Positions 10,429 through 21,923 of a DNA stretch of 64,000 bases are shown here, piece by piece. Origin of the DNA: Reticulitermes speratus (taxonomy: Eukaryota; Arthropoda; Insecta; Blattodea; Rhinotermitidae); NCBI GenBank assembly GCA_021186555.1, contig JAJKFL010000012.1, forward strand, positions 22,579,711 to 22,643,710, given 5' to 3'. The position numbers and the translations under genes were made by a program. Below the pieces are notes generated by a model. That model was given only the letters and a program-made list of their open reading frames with translations. It did not search any database and was not told where the DNA came from. Positions within the stretch are counted from its first letter, which is position 1; each line of letters starts with the position of its first letter.

Positions 10429-10680
10429 AAAGGAGCCGGGATAGTGACTCGGTACTAGTTGGACTGTCTGGGGCTCGATGGCCGGCGAGAGAAAGGGATT
10501 TCCTCCTTGCCAAAACCCATCCATATCGGCCCTGGTGCCCACCTGGTCTCTTCCAATGGATACCGGGTCTTTCCCTGTCGTAAAGCGGCCGGGGCGTGAC
10601 GTTATCTAGCCACCCCATCGAGCGTCGAGGTTACGACAGAGTAGAGTTATGCGTCTACTCCCCCTGTCTGCCGTCATAAC
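10429..10680 (+). repeat. tRNA-headed SINE, family A
   Basis: Head GAGCCGGGATAGTGACTCGG and 'TGTCTGGGGCTCGATGGCC'; body 'TATCGGCCCTGGTGCCCACC', 'AATGGATACCGGGTCT', 'GTAAAGCGGCCGGGG'; tail 'AGAGTTATGCGTCTACTCCC'. It has the same layout as the well-preserved copy at 58730. The minus-strand open frame across it is not a gene. Confidence 0.75.
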
Positions 10681-10924
10681 ATGTTACGAGAACTTTGCCT
10701 TTTACAGCATAAAAATTTAATTCAACGACGAACATTGTACGTATGCAATAAACTTATATTGTAGGCAGCTTTGTTATAGGTTCCGTTAATGACTTTTTCA
10801 GAAATATGTTTCGGATACGATCTACTGCGTTGCGATACCGTATATTTTGTAGATGGACACCATTTCGGAGGAAAAATCTGCTTCCATCTTCGGGGTCGTT
10901 CTTAACTGATACGTGGTTGTAACT

Positions 10925-11600
10925 TATTACGATTGTAACTGGATACGTGGGTTGTGGCTGATAACGATCGTAACTGGATACGTGGGTTGTGACTGATGAC
11001 GATCGTAATGGATACGCGGGTTGTGACTGATAACGATCGTAACTGGATACGTGGGTTGTGACTGATAACGATCGTAACTGGATACGTGGGTTGTGACTGA
11101 TGACGATCGTAACTGGATACGGGGTTGTGACTGATAACGATCGTAACTGGATACGCGGGTTGTGACTGATAACATCGTAACTGGATACGCGGGTTGTGAC
11201 TGATAACGATCGTAACTGGATACGTGGGTTGTGACTGATGATCGTAACTGGATACGCGGGTTGTGACTGATAACGATCGTAACTGGATACGCGGGTTGTG
11301 ACTGATACGATCGTAACTGGATACGCGGGTTGTGAATGATAACGATCGTAACTGGATACGTGGTTGTGACTGATAACGATCGTAACTGGATACGCGGGTT
11401 GTGACTGATAACGATCGTAACTGGATACGCGGGTTGTGACTGATAACGATCGTAACTGGATACGTGGGTTGTGACTGATAACGATCGTAACTGGATACGT
11501 GGGTTGTGACTGATAACGATCGTAACTGGATACGTGGGTTGTGACTGATAACGGTCGTAACTGGATACGTGGTTTGTGACTGATAACGATCTACCTGGAT
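10925..11600. repeat. 35-bp minisatellite, about 19 copies
   Basis: The unit starts GATAACGATCGTAACTGGAT and ends ACGTGGGTTGTGACT, and contains the palindrome ACGATCGT. I count 19 occurrences of the GGTTGTG/GGTTTGTG core. Most units are 35 bp; variants of 32-34 bp differ by small deletions (TAACATCG, GATACGGGG, GTAATGG), and ACGTGGG alternates with ACGCGGG. The minus strand lacks stops in all frames, which yields a 234-codon open frame of period 35 that is not a gene. Confidence 0.95.
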
Positions 11601-12214
11601 AGTGGCGTATGGCGGATAGCGATTGTAACAATCAAATGTTCATCATTAGTATTAATAGGGACTTTATGCATTTGGGTATGTTCGATATTCACGATGTTTC
11701 GCTTGTTTGAACTCCCGTCTTCATGCAAATGATGATCATTATTCTAACACGTTTGTTTTATTTGTATTATTCTCAGCGACTGGAATCGTACCGCAAACGT
11801 AGATTTTAGGCGAATATTCTAGTGACTGACCACCGAGGTTTTCTGTTAGTTGAACCTACTAAGTGAACTTCCTATATCTTGCGTGTTTTACACTTTGTTT
11901 TCTTATTTTGTTTTATTGGTGGCATCACAGCAGTATGTCTTTCACTGTTACTCGTTTTTCGTGCAGTGCATTTCTGTTTAATCATGTGTTAAATAGGCTA
12001 TTGCGGGCTGCTGGGTTTGTAATGAAAGCAATATTTGTAACATTTTACCTATAGGAAGCTGAGTTCCAAACAAAACGCGTACATGTGAGGTTGCGGTACT
12101 TACGGCCGTGGCTGTGAGGATTACTTGCTGTCCTTAAGTTTTAACTTTAAATGTGCGGTCTTTAACGGCACTCTCAGTCGCTAAGATTGTACGCGTCGGT
12201 GTTACATGAATAAA
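11601..12214. other. no recognised feature
   Basis: Nothing supported. Pyrimidine-leaning open frame 11863-12054 has no recognisable content. Confidence 0.45.
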
Positions 12215-12395
12215 AGAGTATGGAATATTGGTAGCGTGCTTCTGACAGGGGGAAACCGAAGTACAGTACACGGAAACGTGTCCCAATGCTACTTTGTCCA
12301 TTACAAATTCCACATGGATTATTGGCCTGGAATTAAAAGCGGGCCTCCGCAGTGAGAGGCTGACGGCTAACCGCTTGAGCCAAGGCATGGCCTGC
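12215..12395 (-). repeat. SINE family B, minus orientation
   Basis: 'GGGGGAAACCGAAGTACAGT', 'ACTTTGTCCATTACAAATTC', 'CGGGCCTCCGCAGTGAGAGG', 'GCTAACCGCTTGAGCCAAGG' and 'CATGGC' are the reverse of the family-B head and body. Confidence 0.75.
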
Positions 12396-12433
12396 TGTGT
12401 GAGATACGAAGCTTGGTGTGATTAGAAATTTAT

Positions 12434-12470
12434 TGAGGTTTCGGAGGAACCTACTACCCCATCTTTCAGG
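12434..12470 (-). repeat. CTGAAAGATG..CCGAAAC hairpin motif, divergent
   Basis: The minus strand reads CTGAAAGATGGGGTAG … CCTCCGAAACCTC, a relative of the hammerhead-like motif with one extra base in the first core element. A second TCTCCGAAACAT lies just right of it at 12481. Confidence 0.4.
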
Positions 12471-13384
12471 TCGGAACGTTTCTCCGAAACATCGATAGAT
12501 GTCGGACAGACTACACGACGTGACGTCTTAGAGGATTCATGAAACGGAGTCCGGTCGTAGCGTAGGGGATTTATGTATAGTGAACGGCATGGAAAAAGGA
12601 GGGTAACATTGTTTTGTATTCAAGTGTCAGCAAGTTGTGGTTGAGATTTTGAGAAATCAGCTTTTATATAGCCTGTGCATGGGAGGTTATTGTATTGTGT
12701 TTTATTTGTTATTAACGCCGCAACCCTTTGAAGAGACAGAGGGCATACACGCTAGCATGTGTACGTCACTACTCGCTGGCTAAGCACACTTGGGTTTTAA
12801 AACGTTTTGAACGAGTTCAGTAAATGGGATTGTGGGCGTTCCAAGCGGGTCTGTTACGTCCTGTTATCGCCACATTGCGGATTCACTTGTTGTGTGAATT
12901 ACCGTACTCGTGGATAGACAGTTGCTTATAAAAATGTTTCTGTTGTAACAAATAGAGATGCGACTGCCCGACCCTCTCGCATAATGTGTATCATGTACGT
13001 TGCCGCCCTGTTTTAAAAGAGTTTTCAGTGTGAAACATTCGAAATTAGTGTGTAGGGAGCGTCCGTGATGGATGCCAGAGACGGACAAGCATAACATGTT
13101 TTTTTGGTGAGAAGCAGCGTTCTTCATCGTATGCAACGCCTCTGGAACCTCTTGCCCTGTTGACCGTTTAGATAGCAGTGGCAACTGTGTATTCCCTCTA
13201 CACCTTATGTAACAGTTAAATACCTACTCTGCATTTTAGCACATAGTGTATTTATGTGTTGCTTACAGTCACCACGGATTATTTCGTTAAACAGCATGAA
13301 CTGATTGATTTGTGTAGTGAAGATGAACAGTGTTCTCTGTGAGGCAGGAACCGAAATTTTATGTATAATTTAGACGACTTTCTT
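12471..13384. other. no recognised feature
   Basis: No supported gene or repeat. Confidence 0.45.
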
Positions 13385-13652
13385 TCTGATTAGCGTTAAT
13401 TACCAGCCTCTCACTGCGGATGTCGGCATTCGATTCCAGACCGGTCAATATGAGAATTGTGATGGACAGAGTTGCACCGGGGTAGGTTTTTCTCCAAGTT
13501 CTTCGGTTTCTCCCTGTTGGTATCATTCCACCAATGGTCCATACTCATCTTCATCTTAATACCACCTTTATTGGAAGGACAAGCGAGCGAAGTCTGGGAA
13601 CCTTCAAACAAAGCAGTGCTCCTTCAGATTTTGAGGAGCACTGGACAAAAAA
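13385..13652 (+). repeat. SINE family B
   Basis: 'TTACCAGCCTCTCACTGCGG', 'CATTCGATTCCAGACCGGTC', 'GTGATGGACAGAGTTGCACC', 'ATCATTCCACCAATGGTCC', 'GGAAGGACAAGCGAGCGAAG' and a terminal 'TTGAGGAGCACTGGA' parallel the copy at 336-632 block by block. Confidence 0.8.
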
Positions 13653-15049
13653 TACCTTCACGTTGTTTTATAATGTATGTAAGTAGCATAGCAAGTAATA
13701 GTTCATTATGTTTGTTGTATTCCTTATGTAAAAAACGTTAAATATTTGTAGACCCACTTGACAAAGACCAAGACACTGGACGCATATGTCAGACCCTTCC
13801 TCTTGGCAGGGACGATGATGTCTGAAAACGAGAGACGTAATTAACAAGAAACGGTTATGAGCCCAGCTGGGGCTCGATGTCTAGATGGGCTGACTGCCGT
13901 TAGTTGCAGAATGATTTGGTCATTCTTCGAAAGGTTAAGGATTATATTATTATTATAAACAGTTAAACGGTGTCGTCACTACCTCTTGTGTATCTGTCCG
14001 CTGTTTTAAGTTCGGAATAACTGTTGACCTATATTTTGTTATTAAATGTGGCGTGAACGTTACGCCTTCTTGTATGTCTCACCTTTGCGTCTCGCGTTTC
14101 CCTTCTACAGGTATTACCACTATGCTGCTATACGAATTGTTGAGTGGGAACGAAATTGTCACCCTTTATTGTACATCAAGCCCGGCCGGGACATGATTAT
14201 CCTGACTGACATTTTTGTGGTCTTCATCAGTCCCGCAAGGCATATATATATATATATCTGGACATAGTCTGACATTAGGTTACAAACACTTTCTTTCAGT
14301 CACTAAGTATCTTGCCATTCGACGCTGTGTGGTCGAATCTACTGTCGGCGTCGTTTAATAGACCGTAAATAAGTAAATAAACCATTTTTGTAGGGCCATG
14401 GAGAACTTTGTGATACATTATACGGCTTTATAGTAGGATGGTTTGCTAATTATGGACTGCAAATGTACAGAACTGTAATCTCACGGGTATGGAATTTGGG
14501 GTTTCGTGTTAAGTGAAGAACATAGATGTGTTGTTCGAAAACTGCCAGGTAAAAGGACATAAAGATGAGATGGGATTACTATGTAGCGAGTATGAACGAC
14601 ATGATAAATGCATACATCATTTTAACTGGTAAACGCGAAATGAAGAGAGCGCTTGGAAGTTGAATGCGTAATTGGGAAAATAATATTAAAGTTGATCTTA
14701 ACGAAATATAGTGTGAGTGTGAGTGTGAGTGTGAGGATTTGACGCATTTGGCTGTCAGTAGCGTGCTCCTATATTCCGGTAGTAAGCCGTCGGGTTCCAA
14801 GAAGAGGTCCTGCCACAGGAGTCCGTACTGACGGCATATTCTTATAAGCTTTCAAACAGAACTGCCGACCAAAGTTTCAAGGTATGAACAGCAGTGTCAC
14901 CGATGCAATGCCTTCTGAATCTTTATCAAATTAGATACCTTAAAATGGTTATATTTTGTTTCCTATATTTTTATCTGGAATGGATAATGGTTACTGATGT
15001 TTTTGATGTTAGTGATGCCCTATAAAATCAGGCACGTGAGACCTCGTAT
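13653..15049. other. no recognised gene; small microsatellites
   Basis: Contains a short (TA)n at about 14238-14257 and a (GAGTGT)n run at about 14712-14735. No exon or repeat family recognised. Confidence 0.45.
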
Positions 15050-15400
15050 AGTCATTCATTATTGAATCTGTCTTGCAACAGGTCCATAGCCTCTTTCAAA
15101 GCGAGTTCTACACAGAGGCGATCTAGTGCTTCCTCTTCCTAGTTCCAGTGTCTTATCTTTTCTTAAGGTCATCCAGTAACTGTTACGTCTTGTTCCCCGT
15201 CTTTTCGTCCCTTCTGACTTTTCTTGAATAACGTATTTTAGAAGGTAGTTCCTGCGCATGATGTGACCATTCCAGTTAGCCTTCCTTCCTTGTATTGTGT
15301 GTAGGATGTTCACTTCCTCCTTGACTGTATATAATACTTCTTCATTTTCAACACGATCCGTCTAGTTGATTTCCATCCTTCTCCAGCACCACATCTCAAT
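15050..15400 (-). pseudogene. RTE-type LINE 3' end fragment (copy 3, longest)
   Basis: The minus-strand translation begins with degraded SWTDRV..EEVL text near 15370, then NILHTIQGRKANWNGHIMRR, NYLLKYVI and, after frame slips, CRTRFERGYGPVARQ with the 3' end at about 15055. It is the terminal part of the RTE-like polyprotein seen at 23770-23995. 5'-truncated and frame-shifted, so not functional. Confidence 0.75.
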
Positions 15401-15506
15401 TTAAACCACTACTTCTCATCATTCTGATGCCCTGTTCGTTCTACTACTATGAGAAGGACGAAGGGGCAATAGGTTGGGAACTTGCTATAAGGCGATGCTC
15501 TCAACA

Positions 15507-15519
15507 CCCCCCCCCCCCC
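15507..15519 (+). repeat. poly(C) tract, 13 nt
   Basis: C13 (G13 on the minus strand), preceded by CTCTCAACA. Confidence 0.9.
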
Positions 15520-16685
15520 TTCTTCCATGGCTTCCCTTTCGTCCACTCCTCTACTATTGTGTCTTACGTATCCATCACTTGCTTTACGCTTCGTGCTTCA
15601 AATGGTTAAGATGTGACGAAATTAAGCCGTCAGTGTGTCGGGCCCTGTTGGTGGATTTTTCATGAGAGAAGACTTTTTTCTGGACGTGTGTGTGACTTGA
15701 GATTTTCATTCCAATTGAGGTGGAATTCCACGCAGTGTTTTGAATTTCGACGTGTCGTTAGTTGCCTCATATGGTGGCTCTTTTGCCGTGTTTCAGGTTA
15801 TCAAATAATAGTAAGTCTGGTCAGCCTATGACGTCACTAGTTCGACGTCGTGTGGTTCCATATAATCAATGGGGAGACCTTTTTTCCGTTGTGACGTCAG
15901 GTCATATGCATATCCTACGTCAGTAGTGTTCAGACTGTCTTGCGCGGTACCGCGGGGCTCTTCATCAAGATTTGCTTTATAATGAAATCGGGAAATACAT
16001 GTATGATAATTTTGTTTGTATTTTTCAATTTTCCTCCCCATATTTTTGCACAATGGGCCTTGGGTTTATTTTCATTACGAAGCCCCAATGGTAATATATT
16101 GTTTCTAATAAATATGGTTAATATTTCTTTGCTGTAAACAAAAATTTATGTTTTAAAAGGTTTTATTTTATTTTTGCGCTGCAAAATGTACGCCTTTGTT
16201 TCACAGGGGTTCGGCGAAAATTCAGATTTAGTCACAGGGTTCCACAGATATCATCAGGAGTCTGAGAACCTCTTTCCCACGTGAACATTGCTGACTTACA
16301 ATTGGATGTACAAATGGTAGCGTACATGACGTTCCTTTGAGCGATGGCATGGAATTGCCAATTCGAAATTCCAAGTTGCTTTCGGCCCGTTAAAACCGTC
16401 ACGTAAGATACGCTCCCAAGAACACGGAGCAATTTATTTGGCCTGTCAAGACCATGCGTTTTCTCCCCTCTAAGCCGATACTTGCTTCCCTCTTTAACCA
16501 GAAGAAACCAGTGTTAAGAAAAGACTGCAGATCTTGTGGTATGTTACTCCGACGAACAGTATGAAGCCAGATTTACGTGTGGGGTTTAAGGAAGGTATTG
16601 TCCTTAACCGGGCAATTAAGTTGTTGCATACTATATGATACGTTGCTCCTGTGATGCGTGCTTCTACACTGTGGAAGGGAGCGGA
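15520..16685. other. no recognised gene
   Basis: Around 15950 'GCGGTACCGCGGGGCTCTTC' and around 16205 'ACAGGGGTTCGGCGAAAATT' are reminiscent of decayed hAT element ends, but no matching pair or target duplication could be established. Confidence 0.35.
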
Positions 16686-16960
16686 GGTAACGTAGTCAGG
16701 AAGTGACTTAGACTACGGACTGGACGTACGAGGAATTGTGGTTCGATTCCCGACAAGTATATGTGAATTTTCTCTTTTCCCGCGTGAGTACCGGCTCTGG
16801 GGCCCACCCAGCCTCCTACTCACTGGGTATCGGAAGCGCTTTCCCTGCGGGTGATGCGGCCGGAATATGAACGTGCCGCTTTTCTCCATGTAGTGCCGAA
16901 GTTATGAATGGGTGGGTCTACACCTCCACTCCTGCATAAGCCGGTATGTCACTTTGTTTC
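16686..16960 (+). repeat. tRNA-headed SINE, family A
   Basis: 'GGTAACGTAGTCAGGAAGTG', 'GGACTGGACGTACGAGGAAT', 'TGTGGTTCGATTCCCGAC' (B box), 'ACCGGCTCTGGGGCCCACCC', 'AGCCTCCTACTCACTGGGTA', and a tail with 'CACCTCCACTCCTGCATAAG'. Confidence 0.8.
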
Positions 16961-17171
16961 TCAGTAAAAGACACCTGACGATGTATTTTGTGTCTTATCA
17001 AGTACACAGGTATTTCACAATATCACTTGGGCATGACAAACCACAAACTACTTAGGAATAAGAGACTTGGCGCCAGGTCACAGAGAAAACAAACGAAGTT
17101 ATCGACGTGTTAGAGATGCATGGTCGCTCTCGAGTGTCGGTCTTGTCGGAACATTTGTCATGAATACTCGT

Positions 17172-17290
17172 ATGTTTCAGCGTCGTAAATCGATCGATCA
17201 GGCGATTGGTCAACAGCTTCCCGCCGCAGATTTCCGAGTTTAGTCCATGTAGCTTTTGTTGTGGATGAAATTGTACTGAGGCAGATTTTA
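17172..17290 (+). repeat. SINE family B fragment
   Basis: 'GGCGATTGGTCAACAGCTTC', 'CCGCCGCAGATTTCCGAGTT' and 'TTGTTGTGGATGAAATTGTA' follow the head-to-body order of family B; the 3' half is not recognisable. Confidence 0.55.
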
Positions 17291-18087
17291 TGCGAGTACG
17301 TTATGTACTTATGCCTTTTGCAGTCACGATTCTCCAACGCTCCATACTCACATCTGACATCCGGGGCTGGCACAGTAGGGCGTAGTACCAAAGGATCGGC
17401 CCGCCTCACACCAGTAATAGGAATAATGGCATTTCTGGAATACCTGATGTTATTCAGCCGATCAAGGTATTCACTGACTGTAGACAATTAGTTTAAGCGG
17501 TAACTCTGCTGACTTATTTGGGAGGTGCCCTGTTTGACAATGTCGTTTGATGACGATCGTCTTACGTGTTTTCCTTCGGTTCCAGTTCGTTACTCACTGT
17601 GATAAAATGATTGGTCGATGTGCTGAGTTTCTGACGTCATTAAATAAACTACAAATACTTAACGTACATTAAGAGATTCTCTATTTTTAGAGAACTAGCG
17701 CGACAGTGATCTCTTTGTGAGCGCGGTACTGGACCGTCTGGTTGCATTAAAGGCGAGGAATTTGAGTTAACTTCTCAAGCAGGATTCTGCTCCGTGGACT
17801 TGGTTTATATGTTCATAACCTTGGTTTCAAAAGTCCGCCAAAATTATTCTGTGGGTTCTTGTAAACATGGTAATGAAACATCGGTTTTCATTTGAGGGGG
17901 GGGTATTTTGAATAGTTTTTCCATGGTCTCGAACAGGCTCATCAACACGTTCACAGAATTCCGTTCTCCGTGTGCACAATCGTGAATGTATATAAGGGAG
18001 TGGATGTGTATCGCCACTCATTATTACACTTCGTATTACATGGAAGTCAGTGACGAGGTTAACAATCTGTGGTGCTTTAGCCCAGCG
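17291..18087. other. no recognised feature
   Basis: No supported gene. A short G8 run lies at 17896-17903. Confidence 0.45.
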
Positions 18088-18152
18088 TCATGTGCTACCG
18101 GTGCTCCTTGAATAGGATACTGGGTGGGTCCCAGAGTCGGTCTGTACGCTTC
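18088..18152 (-). repeat. SINE family A fragment, minus orientation
   Basis: 'GTGCTCCTTGAATAGGATAC', 'TGGGTGGGTCCCAGAGTCGG' is the reverse of the family-A core (CCGG..CTGGGGCCCACC..CCTATTCA). It ends 60 bp before the PH exon. Confidence 0.55.
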
Positions 18153-18213
18153 TGATAAGAACTAATACAACTGTTTCGAGCAATCTGTAACGCACAGTGT
18201 TTTGTGTCCTCAG

Positions 18214-18412
18214 CAGCCAGGGGCGCCGCAGCAGGCCCCGAGCCGTCGGAAGGGTGGCGGACAGCAGCAGTTGAGGTCGCCAGTGGTCAAACGCCCACCA
18301 GCCGCCCCCGTCACGCTCCAGGGCTGGTTACACAAACAGGGCAGCGAGAGGTTCATGCTGTGGAAGAAGCGCTGGTTTGTTCTGTCGGAGTACTGCCTTT
18401 TCTATTACAAAG
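18214..18412 (+). CDS. kmr: kramer/PLEKHA-like PH protein, exon with N-terminal half of PH domain
   Basis: Codes in frame from CAG at 18214 to Y-Y-K plus one base. After a Gln/Pro/Arg-rich lead (APSRRKGGGQQQLRSPVVKR) comes the start of a pleckstrin-homology domain, TLQGWLHKQGSERFMLWKKR then WFVLSEYCLFYYK. This is the beta1-beta4 part of the PEPP-class PH domain of PLEKHA4-7 and of insect kramer, which binds phosphoinositides at membranes; kramer acts in planar polarity of the fly wing (family knowledge, not visible here). The acceptor is TTTGTGTCCTCAG before 18214 and the donor is GTAACT at 18413, phase 1. The next exon at 25857 completes the domain in the matching phase. The upstream start of the gene was not found. 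Confidence 0.85.
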
Positions 18413-18624
18413 GTAACTAAGCGACACATTACATTACCTGACGTCAGTGATCATGTTATGAGTTCAGATTGTATCAGTCGTTCGCAAATTCTCGCGGGGT
18501 TTGGAGTCATCTTTTTTAGAAGGGCTCCGCAGCAGATGCTACGGACGCACCGCAGCCTTAAGGCTTATTTTGCAACCCTTGTGATGAAGATGAAGAGAAA
18601 GATGATTAGTTTTTTTTTTCATTT

Positions 18625-18792
18625 TAATGGAGCACCGGTGGAATGATTTGACAGGAAAAACCGAAGTGCTCGGGGAAAAACCTGCCAAGTGCCAATTTGT
18701 CCACCACAAATCCCGCATGGACTGACCGGGATCGAACCCGGGCCTCCGCGGTGGGAGGCCAGAGACTAACCGCCTGGCCATGGCACGGTCAT
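18625..18792 (-). repeat. SINE family B, minus orientation, well preserved
   Basis: 'GGAGCACCGGTGGAATGATT', 'CCAATTTGTCCACCACAAAT', 'GGGATCGAACCCGGGCCTCC' (B box reversed) and 'CTAACCGCCTGGCCATGGCA'. The best-preserved tRNA-like head of family B, with an intact GGTTCGATCC-type B box on the minus strand. It lies inside a kmr intron. Confidence 0.85.
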
Positions 18793-20239
18793 CTGGAGTC
18801 ATTTACGTTATGAACTTCGTCCCTCGTCCGTGTTAAAGGAAATTAGAACAGAACGATTTCGGGGGTCAGAATCACGACATGACATGATAAATATATGCAG
18901 GTTTTAAAGTGTTGATTTTTTTCCCGATTTTTTTTAGCATACTTGATTTGTTCGATAGTTGTTAGTAAATATGCTAACATCAGCTTTCACGAAAATCCTT
19001 CCAGTGGGATCTCAGTTGTTCCCATGACAAGCGAATAGCGCTTTTCGCAATTATTTTCCGAACTCACCTAAAAATGGATAAAGACCATGAGTAAATGAGC
19101 CGAAAGTTATATACCATGGTCAGAGTCCTTTACGGGGTGTTCAGAAAGTTCCGTGGAGTAGCTAGGCTAGAAGAACTTAATGGTGGCGGCTTTGTTGTGT
19201 GCCTGTGTACGTAAAGGCAAATAAACGAATACCTGCATATATGAACAAAGATAAACAGGCGACAAATGTTCGTGAATATTTTATTTTTGTTATTGCTTGT
19301 AGTTGTATTCATTGTAGTAGGTGTTGTTTCTCTTATATTAGAATGTAAGGATTTTGGATTTATGTGATCGGTTTTAATATTTATGATATCGGTAATGTTG
19401 TTAATTGCTGGTTTTAATGTAGTTAAAATTATTTCAGTTTGTGGATCTGTCTTGTTTATCAATAAAAATGTCTGTACTTTCAGCCTCAGTATGCTTACGA
19501 GCCAGTGTGTTATCCATAACTTTGATCAAGTCTTCCCATTAGGAACAGTATGTGGCGTAATGAGAGGGAAAGCATTTCATTGAACGGCCAGTTTATTGCG
19601 CTGCTGCACAAGCTGTACTTGCGGCCAGACCAGAAGGTCAAGGCGGTCAGAACAGGAATGTTGCTAAGCAGCGAACATATAACTACTCTTGTGAAGTTGA
19701 TTTAGCCGTTTCTGCGATCTAATCGTGTGATAAACACCGGAGTTGTTAATGGTATAATGTTTTGCATTTACGGATTGATTACAGCTAGTTATAATTTCTT
19801 TTTGGATGCAGGTTGAGCCTTCGAAACGCATTTTTTGTAGAATTTTAAAGTTTCATGCATAAATAACAGACAATATCGAAAGAAAATCCACAACAAAAAT
19901 AATTTATCGTCATTCGTTACGTCTTTCCTTCTTCCTTTATTTCTCTCTCTTGCACCTTTCCTTCTTGATTTTATTTCTCCCTTTTTCTTCTTTAGGTTTC
20001 ACGAAGTGTACGCTGTGGTCTGTTATGCAAATTGTAATTAATTCCGAAACATTTCATATGATAGCATAGGTTTGTTGGGGAATATTTTTATTTCCTTCAT
20101 ATCAGTGGTTTTTTATGTGTTACGAGGTTCGTCAGAACGTAAGTTTAAATGACAAGTATAGTTTCGTAACACAAGAACCTTCGGACATGCCGCTACCACC
20201 CTGATTTCGCGACGAGCGATCGTCATTCATTTGCAGCAC
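18793..20239. other. intron sequence, no recognised feature
   Basis: AT-rich, with T-rich stretches near 18910 and 19920-19995. No exon or repeat family could be supported. Confidence 0.45.
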
Positions 20240-20960
20240 CGTAATAGTATCCTAGCATAGTGAAAAGTGTGGTTAAAGAGAGCGTGTATAGTGACAGAAT
20301 CATTGCTGTTAAGTTGAAGGCAGAACCGGTAAGTGCTTTGATAGTGCAAGTGTACATGAAGTACGGAGTATGAAGATGACGAAGTGGAAGGGCTATATGA
20401 TATAATTGAAGAAATTCTTGAAGAGGATGGAAAAGGCGAGAGAAATACGATTATAATGGAAGATTGGAACAGTGTGGTTGGAGATAAAGCACATCACAAC
20501 ATTGTTGGACCATATGGACTGGGAAGGAGGAATCAGAGAGGTCAAATGCTCATTGACTTCTGTGAAAGAAATGAGCTTGTTATAACAAACACATGGTTCA
20601 AAAAACCTAAGAGGATTGATTGTACACCTGGAAATCACCAGGGGATAGGAGTCGACATCAATTGGACTATGTACTAGTGAAACAGCTATTCAGGAACAGT
20701 GTGAACGATGTACAAACACTGCCTGGAGCAGATATTGACTCTGACCACAATTTACTGGTTGCAACGATCTGCACCAGATTGAAGAAAATCATAAGGTTCC
20801 AAAAGCGAAAACCAATATGGGATTTGGAGAAGTTACATGCTGAACGACAGGAAGTACACGATAGCCTAGAAGAAAAACTTGGTGCTATCAATGTGAAAGT
20901 GGGAATGTAGAAGTGCAGTGGAAGAATATCAAGAAATGTGAGCAATATTGCTTCCACTTT
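20240..20960 (+). pseudogene. RTE-like LINE, endonuclease domain (5' part)
   Basis: Encodes the apurinic-type endonuclease (EEP fold) of an RTE/BovB-like non-LTR retrotransposon, the kind often misannotated as 'craniofacial development protein 2-like'. Visible blocks are DEVEGLYDIIEEILEED, NTIIMEDWNSVVGD (a Glu replaces the usual Gly before DWN), GPYGLGRRNQRGQMLIDFCE and TNTWFKKPKR. After a frameshift near 20620 come YTWKSPGDRSRHQLDYVLV and DIDSDHNLLVA, the SDH catalytic block. The endonuclease nicks DNA for target-primed insertion. Text then continues as far as about 20960 and is cut off by the Maverick remnant; the polymerase part resumes at 23470. Dead copy inside a kmr intron. Confidence 0.8.
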
Positions 20961-21194
20961 ACCAGGTCGGCCATATAGTATGACGTAACACGTAAACAAA
21001 CCTTACCTTAGTCGACGGGAGTAAACAAGCCCCCACCACGAGGTCAATGAGCTTTTTGGCCTAATTAATATTTAAATTAAGTTGATTGATCTAATTATTA
21101 CGGAAATTAAGTTGATTAATTGATATGCAAATTAAGCTAAATTGGTGTAATTGTAATTGTATATTAAATTTGATCTAATGAAATACCCTTCTCC

Positions 21195-21460
21195 CTTTAA
21201 TTGAAAAGACGTGAATAACCTAACCCGAAACAAAGTACCAGACAGTACGTTACCATCTCTAAATGTCTAGACAGGTCATTAACCGAACCCTAAAACAAAG
21301 TACCAGATTGTACGGTGTAAAGCCGCCATTTGTAAAACGCGCCATTTTTAATTGTAAAATCCCGCCATCTTGAAATGTAGGCAGGTGAATAGCAACCAAA
21401 AACAAAGTACCGGACTGTACGGTGTCAAGCCACCATGTTTAAAGCGCGCGCCATCTTTGA
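21195..21460. repeat. three direct repeats in the Maverick flank
   Basis: AACAAAGTACC(A/G)GA followed by (C/T)(A/T)GTAC occurs at about 21229, 21294 and 21401. The second and third copies continue as TGTACGGTGT(A/C)AAGCC and then into CCGCCAT / GCGCC text. Spacing is 65 and about 107 bp. Such subterminal direct repeats are compatible with the end region of a Maverick, but the terminal inverted repeat itself was not found. Confidence 0.6.
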
Positions 21461-21464
21461 ATTT

Positions 21465-21788
21465 TTAAATATGCCGCCATTTGAAAGCGCGCCCACAGTA
21501 CAAATCCAGGGTATGATGTAAATCGCCTAGTTCATGTACCACTTCCTTTGGTATATGGTCCTTAAATGTTACTAATATGAACCACTGTATTTGGTTTAGC
21601 ACTACAGCACGCGAAGAACAAACAGTCTTCACTTGCGGTGTCAGGTTTTCCTCCAGAAACAAGATGACGAACCTTGTTCTTGTCTTGTTTAGTGGGTGTA
21701 CACGTTCAAGTAACGTCCACATCTGGAAAACATTAATGACAGTTGGGTTGAGTCGGACATTCTGCATACTGGAGACTGAGAATGTCAA
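21465..21788 (-). pseudogene. unassigned open frame in Maverick remnant
   Basis: A 107-codon open frame downstream of the protease on the same strand. I do not recognise a domain; contains EENLTPQVKT and FKDHIPKEVVHELG. Placed in the Maverick by position and strand only. It may be a late capsid-accessory gene fragment or a chance frame. Confidence 0.35.
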
Positions 21789-21923
21789 AGGGGAGCCATC
21801 GTGCTAGCGCATAAGCTGAGTTAATGGCACAAAAGTATTTAGGCTTGTTATGACAAGGGAATAGTATAATTGATGGTAGGGAAAGCGAGATCATTGTATT
21901 GTGGGCATCCTAGTCGAGTGATG

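Noticed and set aside
10925..11600. CRISPR-like array
   Set aside because: Units are contiguous with no unique spacers, and the genome is eukaryotic.
10927..11631. 234-codon minus-strand open frame
   Set aside because: It is the translation of a 35-bp tandem repeat that happens to lack stops; period is not a multiple of three and there is no start or splice context.
15940..16260. hAT element suggested by GGTACCGCGGGGCTC and CAGGGGTTCGGCG text
   Set aside because: No inverted partner ends or 8-bp duplication could be found.
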